Below, piece after piece: positions 50,615 through 59,326 of a stretch of 64,000 bases of DNA. Position 1 is the first letter of the stretch. Each line of letters starts with the position of its first letter. The position numbers and the translations under genes are program-made. The notes under the pieces were generated by a model. That model was not told where the DNA came from. It ran no database searches and saw nothing but the letters and a program-made list of their open reading frames with translations. The stretch is taken from positions 23,473-87,472 of the forward strand of contig JAFXUS010000018.1 in assembly GCA_017535125.1 (NCBI GenBank). Direction: 5' to 3'. Source of the DNA: Bacteroidales bacterium (GTDB lineage Bacteria; Bacteroidota; Bacteroidia; Bacteroidales; UBA932).

Positions 50615-50848
50615 TTACTCGTCCCCGTTTTCAGATCTGGCGGCCCGGGCCCGTCTTTCCTCGAGGGCGTCCTCGATCTTGTCGAGGCCTCTCAGGACGG
50701 CTGCACGGCCGTTTTCGAAGGCTTCGGTGCCTTTTTCCTTAATGTCGTTGACGACCTTCTCCCCCTTCTCGGTGTTGGCGAGAAGCAGCAGCGCGGCACC
50801 GGTCACGGCGCCGGCCAGGAATGTAAATAATGAATTTCCGTTGGCCAT
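50615..50848 (-). CDS. YtxH domain protein
   Basis: A 77-residue protein: one N-terminal hydrophobic helix (LFTFLAGAVTGAALLLLA), then a charged amphipathic helix (KGEKVVNDIKEKGTEAFENGRAAVLRGLDKIEDALEERRARAA). This is the YtxH pattern seen in general-stress genes. It leads the three-gene set 50848-49971. Confidence 0.85.
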   Translation of the reverse strand: MANGNSLFTFLAGAVTGAALLLLANTEKGEKVVNDIKEKGTEAFENGRAAVLRGLDKIEDALEERRARAARSENGDE

Positions 50849-50897
50849 AATATAGTTATTAGTGTTATGATCGATAATCCAAAGATGATTGTTTTTT

Positions 50898-51833
50898 TTA
50901 TTTATCGCAAATAAATACGATGTTTTCGGCCACCTGATGCACCAGGCGGACCAGCGCTTCGCGGCTCGCCCACGCCGTGTGCGGCGTGAAACGGAAGCGC
51001 TCCGGATGCCGCACGTGCAGCAGCGGGCTGTCCGCCGGGAGCGGCTCCTTCACGTACACGTCCAGCGCCGCACCGGCAATCACGCCGGCATCCACCGCTT
51101 CCGCCAGCGCCGCCTCGTCCACGATGCCGCCGCGGCCGAGGTTGAGCAGGAAGGCCGTCGGCTTCATTTTGCGCAGTTCCTGCGCCCCGATCAGGCCTTT
51201 CGTCCGCTCGTTCAGCGGCGCGTGCACGCTGACCGCGTCCGCCCGCGCAAGCAGCTCATCCAGCGGAACGCTCGGGTACTCGCGGTTATGCGAGGTGCCC
51301 GAGGTGGAATAGTAGATCACCTGCATCCCGAAAGCACTCGCCACGGCCGCCACACGGGTACCGATGGTGCCCAGGCCGATGATACCCAGCGTCTTGCCGG
51401 CCAGCTCGGGATACGGGTGCGAGATGTCGCAGAACAGCGTTCCGGCGGAATAGCGGCCGCTCTTGACACAGTCGTCGAAATAGGGCGAGAAGCCTGCCAG
51501 CGAAAGGAGGTGGGCGAAGGTGGACTGCACCACAGCCTCGGTGGAATAGCCGGCCGCGTTGCGCACCGGGATGCCCCGGGCGGCGGCCGCCTCCAGGTCG
51601 ATGTTGTTCACGCCCGTGGCCGCCTCACAGATCAGCCGCAGGCTCGGCGCGCGCGAAAGCAGTTCTTCATCCACGCGCACCTTATTGACGATCAGCACCT
51701 CGCAGTCCCCCACCCGCTCCAGCGATTCCTCGCGGAAGGAGAAAGGGTAAGTAACCAATTCGCCCAGGGCGGCGATTTCGTCCAGCGGGGTCTCCCCCAG
51801 CGTAGCGGCATCCAGAAAGACTATCTTTTTCAT
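50898..51833 (-). CDS. D-2-hydroxyacid dehydrogenase (glycerate/lactate dehydrogenase-like)
   Basis: A 311-residue NAD-dependent D-isomer hydroxyacid dehydrogenase. Visible: ICEAATGVNNIDLEAAAARGIPVRNAAGYSTEAVVQ near residue 70, NAD loop LGIIGLGTIGTRVAAVASAFGMQV near 145, catalytic Arg in NLGRGGIVDEAALAEAV near 228, Glu in LDVYVKEPLP near 255, and His in FTPHTAW near 282. Substrate (hydroxypyruvate, pyruvate or other) is not decidable. A longer TTG start would run into the dispersed repeat at 51846-51896 and is rejected in favour of the ATG at 51831-51833. Confidence 0.9.
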   Translation of the reverse strand: MKKIVFLDAATLGETPLDEIAALGELVTYPFSFREESLERVGDCEVLIVNKVRVDEELLSRAPSLRLICEAATGVNNIDLEAAAARGIPVRNAAGYSTEAVVQSTFAHLLSLAGFSPYFDDCVKSGRYSAGTLFCDISHPYPELAGKTLGIIGLGTIGTRVAAVASAFGMQVIYYSTSGTSHNREYPSVPLDELLARADAVSVHAPLNERTKGLIGAQELRKMKPTAFLLNLGRGGIVDEAALAEAVDAGVIAGAALDVYVKEPLPADSPLLHVRHPERFRFTPHTAWASREALVRLVHQVAENIVFICDK

Positions 51834-51845
51834 ACTCAGGGCAAA

Positions 51846-51896
51846 GAGATTCCGGGTCAAGCCCGGAATGACTCTAAAATAGCCGGGAATGACGTT
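51846..51896 (-). repeat. Dispersed palindromic repeat, copy 2
   Basis: Inverted copy of 2727-2776: from AACGTCATTCCCGG through CTATTTTAGAGTC to the ATTCCGGG/CTTGA/CCCGGAAT palindrome and CTC. It fills the gap between the GH3 gene and the dehydrogenase, beginning on top of the GH3 stop codon and ending 13 bases before the next ATG. Confidence 0.75.
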
Positions 51897-54198
51897 AATT
51901 GATATTCGGGGTATTCCAAACCTTGGTCTGCTTGCAGTGCACCATGACGGCCTGGCCGCCGCAGCTGAGACGGAAATCGCCCTCTTCCAGGCGCCATTTG
52001 CCGTCGGCCCCCACGAAAGCCAGCTCTGAAGCGGGAAGCTCGAAGGACACGGTCTTCGTCTCGCCCGGCTGCAGTTCGATCTTCTCGAAGCCGCGCAGGC
52101 GCTTGACGTCCGGAATAAGGGATGCGACGAGATCCGAGCTGTAGAGCAGCACGGCCTCCTTGCCAGCCCGCAGGCCCGTGTTGGTCACGTCCACGGACAG
52201 TTTCAGCACGTCCGCCGCACCGAACTCCTCCGGGCTTTCCAGACGCATATTGCCATAGGAGAAGGTGGTATAGCTCAGGCCGTAGCCGAACGGCCACTGG
52301 ACGTCCATCACCGCATCGTAATTGTACGAACCCTCCATCGTCTCGCGATGCTCCGACACCTTGTAATCGTAGGTATGCAGGGCGTTGATGTGCTTGCTGT
52401 AGGTGAACGGCAGCTTGCCGGAGAAGTTCTCGTCGCCGGCGAGCAGCGCCGCCAGCGCATCTCCGCCATAGTTGGACGGCAGCATCACGTCAATGACGGC
52501 GGCGGCGAGCGGCTCGATGTCGCCGATCAGGCGCGGCCGGCCTTCGTTCAAGACCAGGATGATGGGTTTGCCCGTAGCGGCGAGCTTCCGGACCAGCTCT
52601 TTCTGATTCTCGGAAAGGTTCAGGTCATCCATGTTGCCGGGGGTCTCACAGTAGCTGTTCTCCCCCACGCAAGCCACGATGACATCAGCGCCGCGGGCGG
52701 CCCGTACGGCCTGCTCGATCCCGATGTTGATATCTTTCTGCCAATTGGACTTGTCGTACACCACGCCCGGCACCCAGCTCACTTTCCCGGGGAAACGGTC
52801 GAAGAGCGCCTCGAAAATGGTGTTGTATTGCGGTGCGAAATCGTCCGCCGCTCCCTGCCAGGTATAGGACCAGCCGCCGTTCAGGGCACGCAGGCTGTTG
52901 GCGTTGGGGCCCGTGACCAGAATACGTTCCCCGCCCTTGAGCGGCAGGACGCCCTCGTTCTTGAGTAACACCTCCGATTCCACGGCCGCGGCATAGGACT
53001 GCGCGGCGAATTCCGGCGAAGCGAACTCGGGATATTCCGCGTCCCAGGTCGGCTGCTCAAAGAGGCCCAGGCGGACCTTGAGGCGCAGCACGCGGCGCAC
53101 GGCGTCGTCGATGCGGGACATCGGAATCTCGCCGCTCTGCGCCAAGTCCACGATCACGTTGCAGCACTCGGGATCATAGGGATCCATGATCATGTCGATG
53201 CCGGCATTGATGCCCAGTTTCACGGCCTCACGCTTGTCCGTGGCCACATGGTCCCGGGTATAGAGGTTGTCGATATCGGCCCAGTCCGTGACCAGCATGC
53301 CGTCCCAGCCCAGCTGCTCCTTGGCCCAGACGGTCAGCAGCTCATGATTGGCGTGCGTCGGCACGCCGTTGATGGAAGCGGAGTTGACCATCGCCGTCAG
53401 TGCACCCGCCTGGAAGCACTCCTTGAAGGGACGGAAGAACTTCTCGCGCAGGTCATTCTCCGCGATGTACGCGGGCGTACGGTCCTTGCCGCTGGACGGA
53501 ACGCCGTATCCCATATAATGCTTGAGGCTCACCGCCACATGCTCCTGATCCACGTGGTTGGGGTCTTCCCCCTGAAGGGCCAGGGTCTCGACGCGGGCCA
53601 TCTCGGCCTGCAGATAGGGATCCTCGCCCCAGCTCTCCCACTGGCGCGGCCAGCGGGCGTCGCGGCCGAGGTCCATCACCGGCGAGAACACCCAGGGGCA
53701 CTGTGCAGCGCGTGTTTCATAGGCCATGGCATGACCCATCATCCGGGCATATTCACGGTTGAACGTGGCGCCCAGGTTGATCTCCTGCGGATAGAAAGAG
53801 CCGTCCGTCAGGTAGCTCGCGCCATGGATCATATCGAGACCGTAGATGCACGGAATGCCGAGATACTTCATCGACGCCTCCTGGATCTCGCGTATCATCG
53901 CGGCGGTATGCTCCCGGCTGTGCGCCTTGTCGTTCATGACGTTCAGGATGGATCCGACCTTGTACTCGCCAAAGATCTTTTCCATCTTGGCGGGATCCAG
54001 GGCCTCCCCCGTCCCATCCTGCAGCACGATGATGGAGAGCTGGACCATCTGGCCGGCTTTCTCCTCCAGCGTCATGCCCTTGAGGACTTTCTCCACCTGC
54101 GCCTCCACGGCCGGATCAGCGGGAATGGCGGGAATCACTTTGCCGGCCGGAGCGCTGCACGCGGTCAGGACCAGCAATAAAGCAAGAATTCTCTTCAT
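51895..54198 (-). CDS. bglX: Beta-glucosidase-type glycoside hydrolase family 3 lipoprotein
   Basis: A 767-residue exported glycosidase, lipoprotein by its lipobox (LLLVLTACS, Cys14). Layout: GH3 N-terminal TIM barrel (about residues 35-370) with the nucleophile Asp in GMLVTDWADIDNLY near 305; GH3 C-terminal domain (about 415-630) with VACVGENSYCETPG; then an FnIII-like domain (about 665-755, LKLSVDVTNTGLRAGKEAVLLYSSD). PWVFSPVMDLGRDARWPRQWESWGEDP is a strong BglX-type signature. It probably removes beta-linked glucose from oligosaccharides in the periplasm. It overlaps the upstream GH31 gene by one base. Confidence 0.94.
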   Translation of the reverse strand: MKRILALLLVLTACSAPAGKVIPAIPADPAVEAQVEKVLKGMTLEEKAGQMVQLSIIVLQDGTGEALDPAKMEKIFGEYKVGSILNVMNDKAHSREHTAAMIREIQEASMKYLGIPCIYGLDMIHGASYLTDGSFYPQEINLGATFNREYARMMGHAMAYETRAAQCPWVFSPVMDLGRDARWPRQWESWGEDPYLQAEMARVETLALQGEDPNHVDQEHVAVSLKHYMGYGVPSSGKDRTPAYIAENDLREKFFRPFKECFQAGALTAMVNSASINGVPTHANHELLTVWAKEQLGWDGMLVTDWADIDNLYTRDHVATDKREAVKLGINAGIDMIMDPYDPECCNVIVDLAQSGEIPMSRIDDAVRRVLRLKVRLGLFEQPTWDAEYPEFASPEFAAQSYAAAVESEVLLKNEGVLPLKGGERILVTGPNANSLRALNGGWSYTWQGAADDFAPQYNTIFEALFDRFPGKVSWVPGVVYDKSNWQKDINIGIEQAVRAARGADVIVACVGENSYCETPGNMDDLNLSENQKELVRKLAATGKPIILVLNEGRPRLIGDIEPLAAAVIDVMLPSNYGGDALAALLAGDENFSGKLPFTYSKHINALHTYDYKVSEHRETMEGSYNYDAVMDVQWPFGYGLSYTTFSYGNMRLESPEEFGAADVLKLSVDVTNTGLRAGKEAVLLYSSDLVASLIPDVKRLRGFEKIELQPGETKTVSFELPASELAFVGADGKWRLEEGDFRLSCGGQAVMVHCKQTKVWNTPNIN

Positions 54199-57014
54199 TA
54201 TTGAAACTGTTGATTGATTGTCTTTCCAGTATATTCAAGCACGCTTCCTTCCGCATCGGGATCGTAGGCGTGCGGATGGGCCGGGTCCACGACCACGACG
54301 ACAAAGCGCCGCTGCTGCAGCATGCCCGGGAATGAACCGCCGCGTGCGCCGATCGTCAAGGTGCGGGCGGCGTCGTCCCAATGCATCGGAATGCGCGCAC
54401 AGGCGCCTTTCTCGTAGGCGAAGGTCAGGCCGTCATCCTCGTAAAGGGTAAAGTCCGCGTCGGCACCGGCATAGACATAGAGGCGGATTTCCTCCGCCGG
54501 TTTCTCGTCGGACCACTGCATCTCGGGACCGAGCGGGAGGATGGAGCCGGCCCGCACGTAGAGCGGGATGCGCTCGTAGGGGGCCTCCACGATGCGGGAG
54601 CGACCGCCGGGCAGGAATTCGCCGGTATAGAAATCATACCAGCCGCCCTCCGGGAAATACACCTCGCGCAGGCGGGCGCCGTATTCACTGACCGGGCAGG
54701 GCATCAGCGCCGGCCCGAACATCCACTGGTCGTCCAGGTCGCGCACCAGCGGATCGGCCGGCCAGTCCATCGGCAGGGCCCGCATCAGGGTGTAGTCTTC
54801 GAAGTGGACCGCCGCCGCCAGCGAATACAGGTACGGCATCAGGCGATAGCGCAGGCGCATGTACCACAGGATGCTTTCGTAGGCCGGGGAGCCCTCCTGC
54901 GCGATGTTCCAGAGCTCACGCTGCGGCCACTGGCCATGCGTGCGGAACAGGGGCACGAAGGTGCCGAACTGGTGCCAGCGCGTCTGGAGTTCCTGCCATT
55001 CCGCGGCGTTCGCCGGGCTGTAGAACTTGGACATCACGGAGAAGCCGCCGATGTCCATGCCCCAGAACGGGATGCCGCTCATGCAGAAGTTCAGGCCGGC
55101 GGCCATCTGCGTGCGCATGTCGGTCCAGGAAGTGCCGATATCCCCGCTCCACGTGGCCGTGGAATAGCGCTGCAGGCCCGGGAAGCCGCTGCGCGTCAGC
55201 AGGAAGACCCGCTTGTCGGGATCTACGCCGCGCTGCCCGTTGAAGATGGCGTCGGCGTTGACGAGCGAATAGGCATTGAGGTATTCGGTCGAAGGGCCGA
55301 GCGCCGTCGGGCTGATCAGCCATTTGAAGTAATCCATCGGCAGGCAGTCGCGCAGGTTCGGTTCGCTGGCATCCATCCACCAGGCGTCGATCTTGCGGCC
55401 GTAGCGGCTGTAAAGCGTCTCGTCCATCTGCCGCCAGAACATCTTGCGTCCGCCTTCCGCGTACGCGTCATAAAAACTCTGCTTGTGGCCAAGCCAGTCC
55501 TCGAGACCATCCTCCTCGGCGTGCGTGTAGGCATAGCCTGCGGCTTTCAGCTCCTTGTAGTGATCGGTGTTGGTATAGAATTTCGGCCAGACGCTGATCA
55601 TGAAGCGGCCGTGCAGGTCATGCACGTCGTCCAGCATCTTTTCCGGATCGGGATAGCGGGCCGGATCGAATTCGTGGCTCCCCCACTGGTCGTCCAGCCA
55701 GTACTGCCAGTCCTGGACGATATTGTCCACCGGGATGCCGCGCTCGCGGAACTGCCGGAGCGTGCCCACGAGCTCATCCTGCGTGGAATAGCGTTCACGG
55801 CTCTGCCAGAAGCCCAGCACCCATTTGGGCATGACCGGCGCCTTGCCGCTGAGCTGGCGATAGCCGCGGATCACGGCGTCGTGGCTCCCGCCGCCGATGA
55901 ACCAGAAGTCCAGCTGCGGCTCGAATTCGGAGGCGAACGCCAGGCGTTCCGCCTCGCCTTCCGCCTGCAGCGGAGCAACGCGCAGGCCCATGTAGGACAC
56001 ACCGCCGTCCGGCTCCCACTCCACGCGGACCGGCACCTTCTGTCCGGCTTCAAGATGTGCGGAGAACTTGTAGCTGTTGGGGTTCCAGGCCGGGCGCCAT
56101 CTGCGCGCCATCACTTCCTGCCCGCCCACGAGGGTGCGCTGGAAGCCGGCATAATACTGAATGAACTGATAATCAGCCGACTGCGCGGCTTCAAGATAAC
56201 CTTCATAGACCACGGTCGCGCCCTGCAGCGGCACGTCCGGCAGGTTGCGGATGGCCCATTCGTTTTCGAAGAAGAGGCTGTCCTCCTGGCGCACGAGCGC
56301 CTTGCCGCGAGCCGGCGTGTACGTACCCGTCAGGCCGGGCGTCTTCCCGTCCTTGCCATACAGCTTGAACATTTCCCCCAGCTGACGGTAAGGCTCGGGG
56401 TTGCCCCAGCGGCTGTAGGAATAGGCGTCAAAGAGCAGGCCGTAACCGCGGGTGGAGACCACCATCGGCAGGCTGACCTTGGTATTGTACTGGTAAAGCT
56501 CCTCGCTGCGGCCCTTGTGGTTCAATTCACCGCTCTGGTGCTGTCCCAGACCGTAAAAGGCCTCATCTGCCGGAGAATCGAAGCTCACGCGGGTGGAATA
56601 GGCCTGTTTTCCCTCCACCTCGACGGGCGTGAAGCCCATGCGGGAACCGCCGAGCAGCTGCTCCCCGTCCGCATCCAGAAAGCGGACGGCTCCGGTCTGA
56701 AGATCGACGGCAGCGGTCAGGGCAGACGTGCAGACCAGCACTTCCCCGTTCTCTTCCGACACGCGGAAATCCCGGAAACGCCGCTGCGGCACCACGACCA
56801 GGCTGGCCCGGTCGTGCATGACGCCGTCCGGACTCGCCGACACCCGGATCAGCTCCGGACCGGCAAGCTGCAGGCGTACGACGGAAGCGCCGCCCGGGAC
56901 CGGATTAGCGACCTGGACGAGGACCTGCTCCCCTTTTATGGAATACGGTTTGTCAGCGCATGCGGCCAGAACCAGCGCCGATGCGAGCATGAGGAAGGCA
57001 AACTTGATTTTCAT
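54198..57014 (-). CDS. GH31 alpha-xylosidase-type lipoprotein with PA14-like insert
   Basis: A 938-residue exported glycosidase with a lipobox (ALVLAACAD). N-terminal GH31 beta sandwich, then a PA14-like insert (about residues 225-355: ALVRQEDSLFFENEWAIRNL, YEGYLEAAQSADYQFIQYYAGFQRTLVGGQEVMARRWRPAW in outline), then the GH31 barrel with nucleophile Asp near 547 (AWWMDASEPN) and acid near 627 (WSGDIGTSW), and a C-terminal sandwich. The PA14 position recalls Bacteroides alpha-xylosidases of xyloglucan loci. With the GH3 gene it would debranch and cleave xylosylated glucans; no SusC/SusD pair is present here. ATG at 57014 gives the best signal peptide. Confidence 0.92.
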   Translation of the reverse strand: MKIKFAFLMLASALVLAACADKPYSIKGEQVLVQVANPVPGGASVVRLQLAGPELIRVSASPDGVMHDRASLVVVPQRRFRDFRVSEENGEVLVCTSALTAAVDLQTGAVRFLDADGEQLLGGSRMGFTPVEVEGKQAYSTRVSFDSPADEAFYGLGQHQSGELNHKGRSEELYQYNTKVSLPMVVSTRGYGLLFDAYSYSRWGNPEPYRQLGEMFKLYGKDGKTPGLTGTYTPARGKALVRQEDSLFFENEWAIRNLPDVPLQGATVVYEGYLEAAQSADYQFIQYYAGFQRTLVGGQEVMARRWRPAWNPNSYKFSAHLEAGQKVPVRVEWEPDGGVSYMGLRVAPLQAEGEAERLAFASEFEPQLDFWFIGGGSHDAVIRGYRQLSGKAPVMPKWVLGFWQSRERYSTQDELVGTLRQFRERGIPVDNIVQDWQYWLDDQWGSHEFDPARYPDPEKMLDDVHDLHGRFMISVWPKFYTNTDHYKELKAAGYAYTHAEEDGLEDWLGHKQSFYDAYAEGGRKMFWRQMDETLYSRYGRKIDAWWMDASEPNLRDCLPMDYFKWLISPTALGPSTEYLNAYSLVNADAIFNGQRGVDPDKRVFLLTRSGFPGLQRYSTATWSGDIGTSWTDMRTQMAAGLNFCMSGIPFWGMDIGGFSVMSKFYSPANAAEWQELQTRWHQFGTFVPLFRTHGQWPQRELWNIAQEGSPAYESILWYMRLRYRLMPYLYSLAAAVHFEDYTLMRALPMDWPADPLVRDLDDQWMFGPALMPCPVSEYGARLREVYFPEGGWYDFYTGEFLPGGRSRIVEAPYERIPLYVRAGSILPLGPEMQWSDEKPAEEIRLYVYAGADADFTLYEDDGLTFAYEKGACARIPMHWDDAARTLTIGARGGSFPGMLQQRRFVVVVVDPAHPHAYDPDAEGSVLEYTGKTINQQFQ

Positions 57015-57060
57015 TTTCTCCAATCGGTTAATAAGTCTTTAAAATTAAGCATTATTTTTC

Positions 57061-57068
57061 TAATTTTG
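57061..57068 (+). promoter_or_regulatory. -7 box of the KefB-like gene
   Basis: TAATTTTG ends eight bases before the ATG at 57077, in the 62-bp divergent gap to the GH31 gene. Confidence 0.5.
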
Positions 57069-57076
57069 CCCAAAAT

Positions 57077-59326
57077 ATGTCCGAAGAATTAAATCTCGTG
57101 CGCGACTTGGCGGTCATCCTGATTTCCGCTGGCGCATTTACCATCATATCGAAGGCGCTCAAACAGCCTCTCATCCTGGGTTACATCCTGGCCGGCTTCC
57201 TCGTCGGCCCGCACATTTCCTGGTTCCCGGGAATCAGCTCCGAGGAGACGGTCAACCAATGGTCCGAAATCGGCATCATCTTCCTGATGTTCGGTCTGGG
57301 CCTGGAATTCAGTTTCAAGAAGCTGCTCAAGGTAGGCAGCAGCGCCCTCGTGACGGCCGGCAGCAAATTCCTCGGCGTCTTCGTCATCGGTTTCGTGGCC
57401 GGACAGGCCATGGGCTGGACGGCCATGGAAAGCATCTTCCTCGGCGGTCTGCTGTCCATGTCCTCCACGATGGTCGTCCTGAAATCCTATGACGACATGG
57501 GTCTGAAGGGCAGACCCTGGGCGGGCATGGTCTTCGGGACGCTCGTGGTGGAGGACCTGATCGCCATCCTGCTCATGGTGCTCCTCTCCACGATGGCGGT
57601 CTCCAACCAGTTCGCCGGCGGCGAGATGCTCTTCAACCTGGGCAAGCTGGCCTTCTTCCTCATACTCTGGTTCCTGGTCGGCATCTACGTTATTCCGTCC
57701 GTCCTCAAGCGGGCGCGGCGCTTCCTCAACGACGAGATCCTGCTCATCGTGAGCATCGGTCTCTGCTTCGGCATGGTCGCGCTGGCCGAGACCGTCGGCT
57801 TCTCCTCCGCCCTCGGCGCCTTCGTGATGGGTTCCATCCTGGCCGAGACCATCGAAAGCGAGCACATCGAGCACCTCGTCGCACCGATCAAGGACCTGTT
57901 CGGCGCCGTCTTCTTCGTGTCCGTCGGTATGATGGTCGCTCCCGCCGTCATTGCAGAGCACTGGTTCACCATCCTCATCATCACCCTCATCGTGATGCTC
58001 ACCCACATCATTTTCGCGGGCGCGGGCATCCTGATGACCGGCGGCGGCCTGCGGAACGCCGTCCATACCGGATTCAGCCTCGCGCAGCTCGGCGAATTCG
58101 GCTTCATCATCGCCGGCGTCGGCGTGAGTCTCGGGGTGATGCGGGAATTCATCTATCCGGTCATCATTGCCGTGTCCGTGATCACGACCTTCACGACCCC
58201 CTACATGATCAAGCTTGCAGGGCCGGCCTACAACCTGCTGCTCAAGCGGCTTCCGGAGCGCTGGATCGCCCGCGTGGACGCCCCGGAACAGAAATCCCGG
58301 GCCAGCGCGGCCGAGCAGAGCGAATGGAAGAAACTGCTGCGCGCCTATTTCCTGCGCATCCTTCTTTACGGGGTAATCCTCGTCGCCATCATGATCGGTT
58401 CAAAAGAATTCCTGGAGCCGGCGGCGGCCAGGCTCTTCCCCACCTGGCCCTCGTTCCGGCTGAACCTGGCCGTGGTCGTTGTGACCCTGCTCGTCATGGC
58501 GCCCTTCTTCTACGGGATGGCCATCAGTTCCGGCTCCATCAACCGCTCGGCATCCAAACTGCTCGCTGAGAAAAACGCCAACAAATGGCCGCTCGCCGGC
58601 CTGGTGCTCACCCGCACCTTCCTGGCCGTTTCCATGTTCCTCAGCGTCATCGCCAGCCACTTCGATCTGGCCGGATGGGCCGTCGTCCTGATTCTCCTCG
58701 GCGGCGTCATCTTCATCCTGGCCGCCCGGCGCAGCATGCACCGCTATTCCGCGCTGGAACAGCGCTTCCTGAGCAACCTCAACGAGAAGGAAGAAGCGGA
58801 GCGCCGCAACCATCCGGTGTCGACCTCCCTGCGGGACAAGATGGCCGGCTACGACGTCCACCTGGAGCCGCTGGAGGTCTCCCCCGACAGCATCTTTGCG
58901 GGCAAGCCGCTGAAAGACATACCGTTCCGTGCAGAGACGGGCGCCAACCTGGTCAAGATCCGGCGCGGCAACCAGAGCATCACCATCCCTTCCGGCGAGG
59001 TCCGCATCTACCCGTACGACAAACTGCTGGCCGTGGGTTCCTCCACCCAGATCGACGCCCTGCGGGCCATGCTTTCCCGCTCCAACACCGCCCAGACGCC
59101 CGTCGGCGACCTGGAGTTCGAAGTGGTCTCGCTGACGCTGGAGGAAGACTCCTTCCTGACCGGCAAGACGCTGCGGACCGTCAACATGCGCCAGTACCGC
59201 TGCATGGTAATCAGCGTCCTGCACAACGGGGAATTCACCACAAACCCCGAACCGGATTTCCAGTTCGGGGTCGGCGATGTCGTATGGGTTGCCGGTGAGA
59301 CCAGCGCCCTGCCCTATAAATCGTAA
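57077..59326 (+). CDS. Monovalent cation:proton antiporter-2 (KefB-like) with TrkA-C domains
   Basis: A 749-residue membrane protein. Residues about 8-385 form a CPA2 Na+/H+ exchanger domain with some twelve helices (LKQPLILGYILAGFLVGPHISWFPGIS; FMFGLGLEFSFKKLLKVG; SSALGAFVMGSILAET in part). A second membrane block follows (about 415-560), then a soluble C-terminal part (about 590-749) with two TrkA-C/RCK_C-like regions (VSPDSIFAGKPLKDIPFRAETGANLVKIRRG and EEDSFLTGKTLRTVNMRQYRCMVISV in outline) that may sense ligands. No RCK_N nucleotide-binding domain is obvious. It overlaps the convergent DUF5723 gene by 13 bases. Confidence 0.9.
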   Translation: MSEELNLVRDLAVILISAGAFTIISKALKQPLILGYILAGFLVGPHISWFPGISSEETVNQWSEIGIIFLMFGLGLEFSFKKLLKVGSSALVTAGSKFLGVFVIGFVAGQAMGWTAMESIFLGGLLSMSSTMVVLKSYDDMGLKGRPWAGMVFGTLVVEDLIAILLMVLLSTMAVSNQFAGGEMLFNLGKLAFFLILWFLVGIYVIPSVLKRARRFLNDEILLIVSIGLCFGMVALAETVGFSSALGAFVMGSILAETIESEHIEHLVAPIKDLFGAVFFVSVGMMVAPAVIAEHWFTILIITLIVMLTHIIFAGAGILMTGGGLRNAVHTGFSLAQLGEFGFIIAGVGVSLGVMREFIYPVIIAVSVITTFTTPYMIKLAGPAYNLLLKRLPERWIARVDAPEQKSRASAAEQSEWKKLLRAYFLRILLYGVILVAIMIGSKEFLEPAAARLFPTWPSFRLNLAVVVVTLLVMAPFFYGMAISSGSINRSASKLLAEKNANKWPLAGLVLTRTFLAVSMFLSVIASHFDLAGWAVVLILLGGVIFILAARRSMHRYSALEQRFLSNLNEKEEAERRNHPVSTSLRDKMAGYDVHLEPLEVSPDSIFAGKPLKDIPFRAETGANLVKIRRGNQSITIPSGEVRIYPYDKLLAVGSSTQIDALRAMLSRSNTAQTPVGDLEFEVVSLTLEEDSFLTGKTLRTVNMRQYRCMVISVLHNGEFTTNPEPDFQFGVGDVVWVAGETSALPYKS

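Noticed and set aside
51834..51860. Upstream TTG start for the 2-hydroxyacid dehydrogenase
   Set aside because: The nine added residues come from the dispersed repeat and the ATG at 51833 matches the family N-terminus.
54381..57092. A 903-residue open frame opposite the GH31 gene
   Set aside because: It mirrors the GH31 gene, has no recognisable domain and is rich in His, Arg and Ala as expected for antisense of GC-rich codons; GH31 motifs on the other strand are unambiguous.
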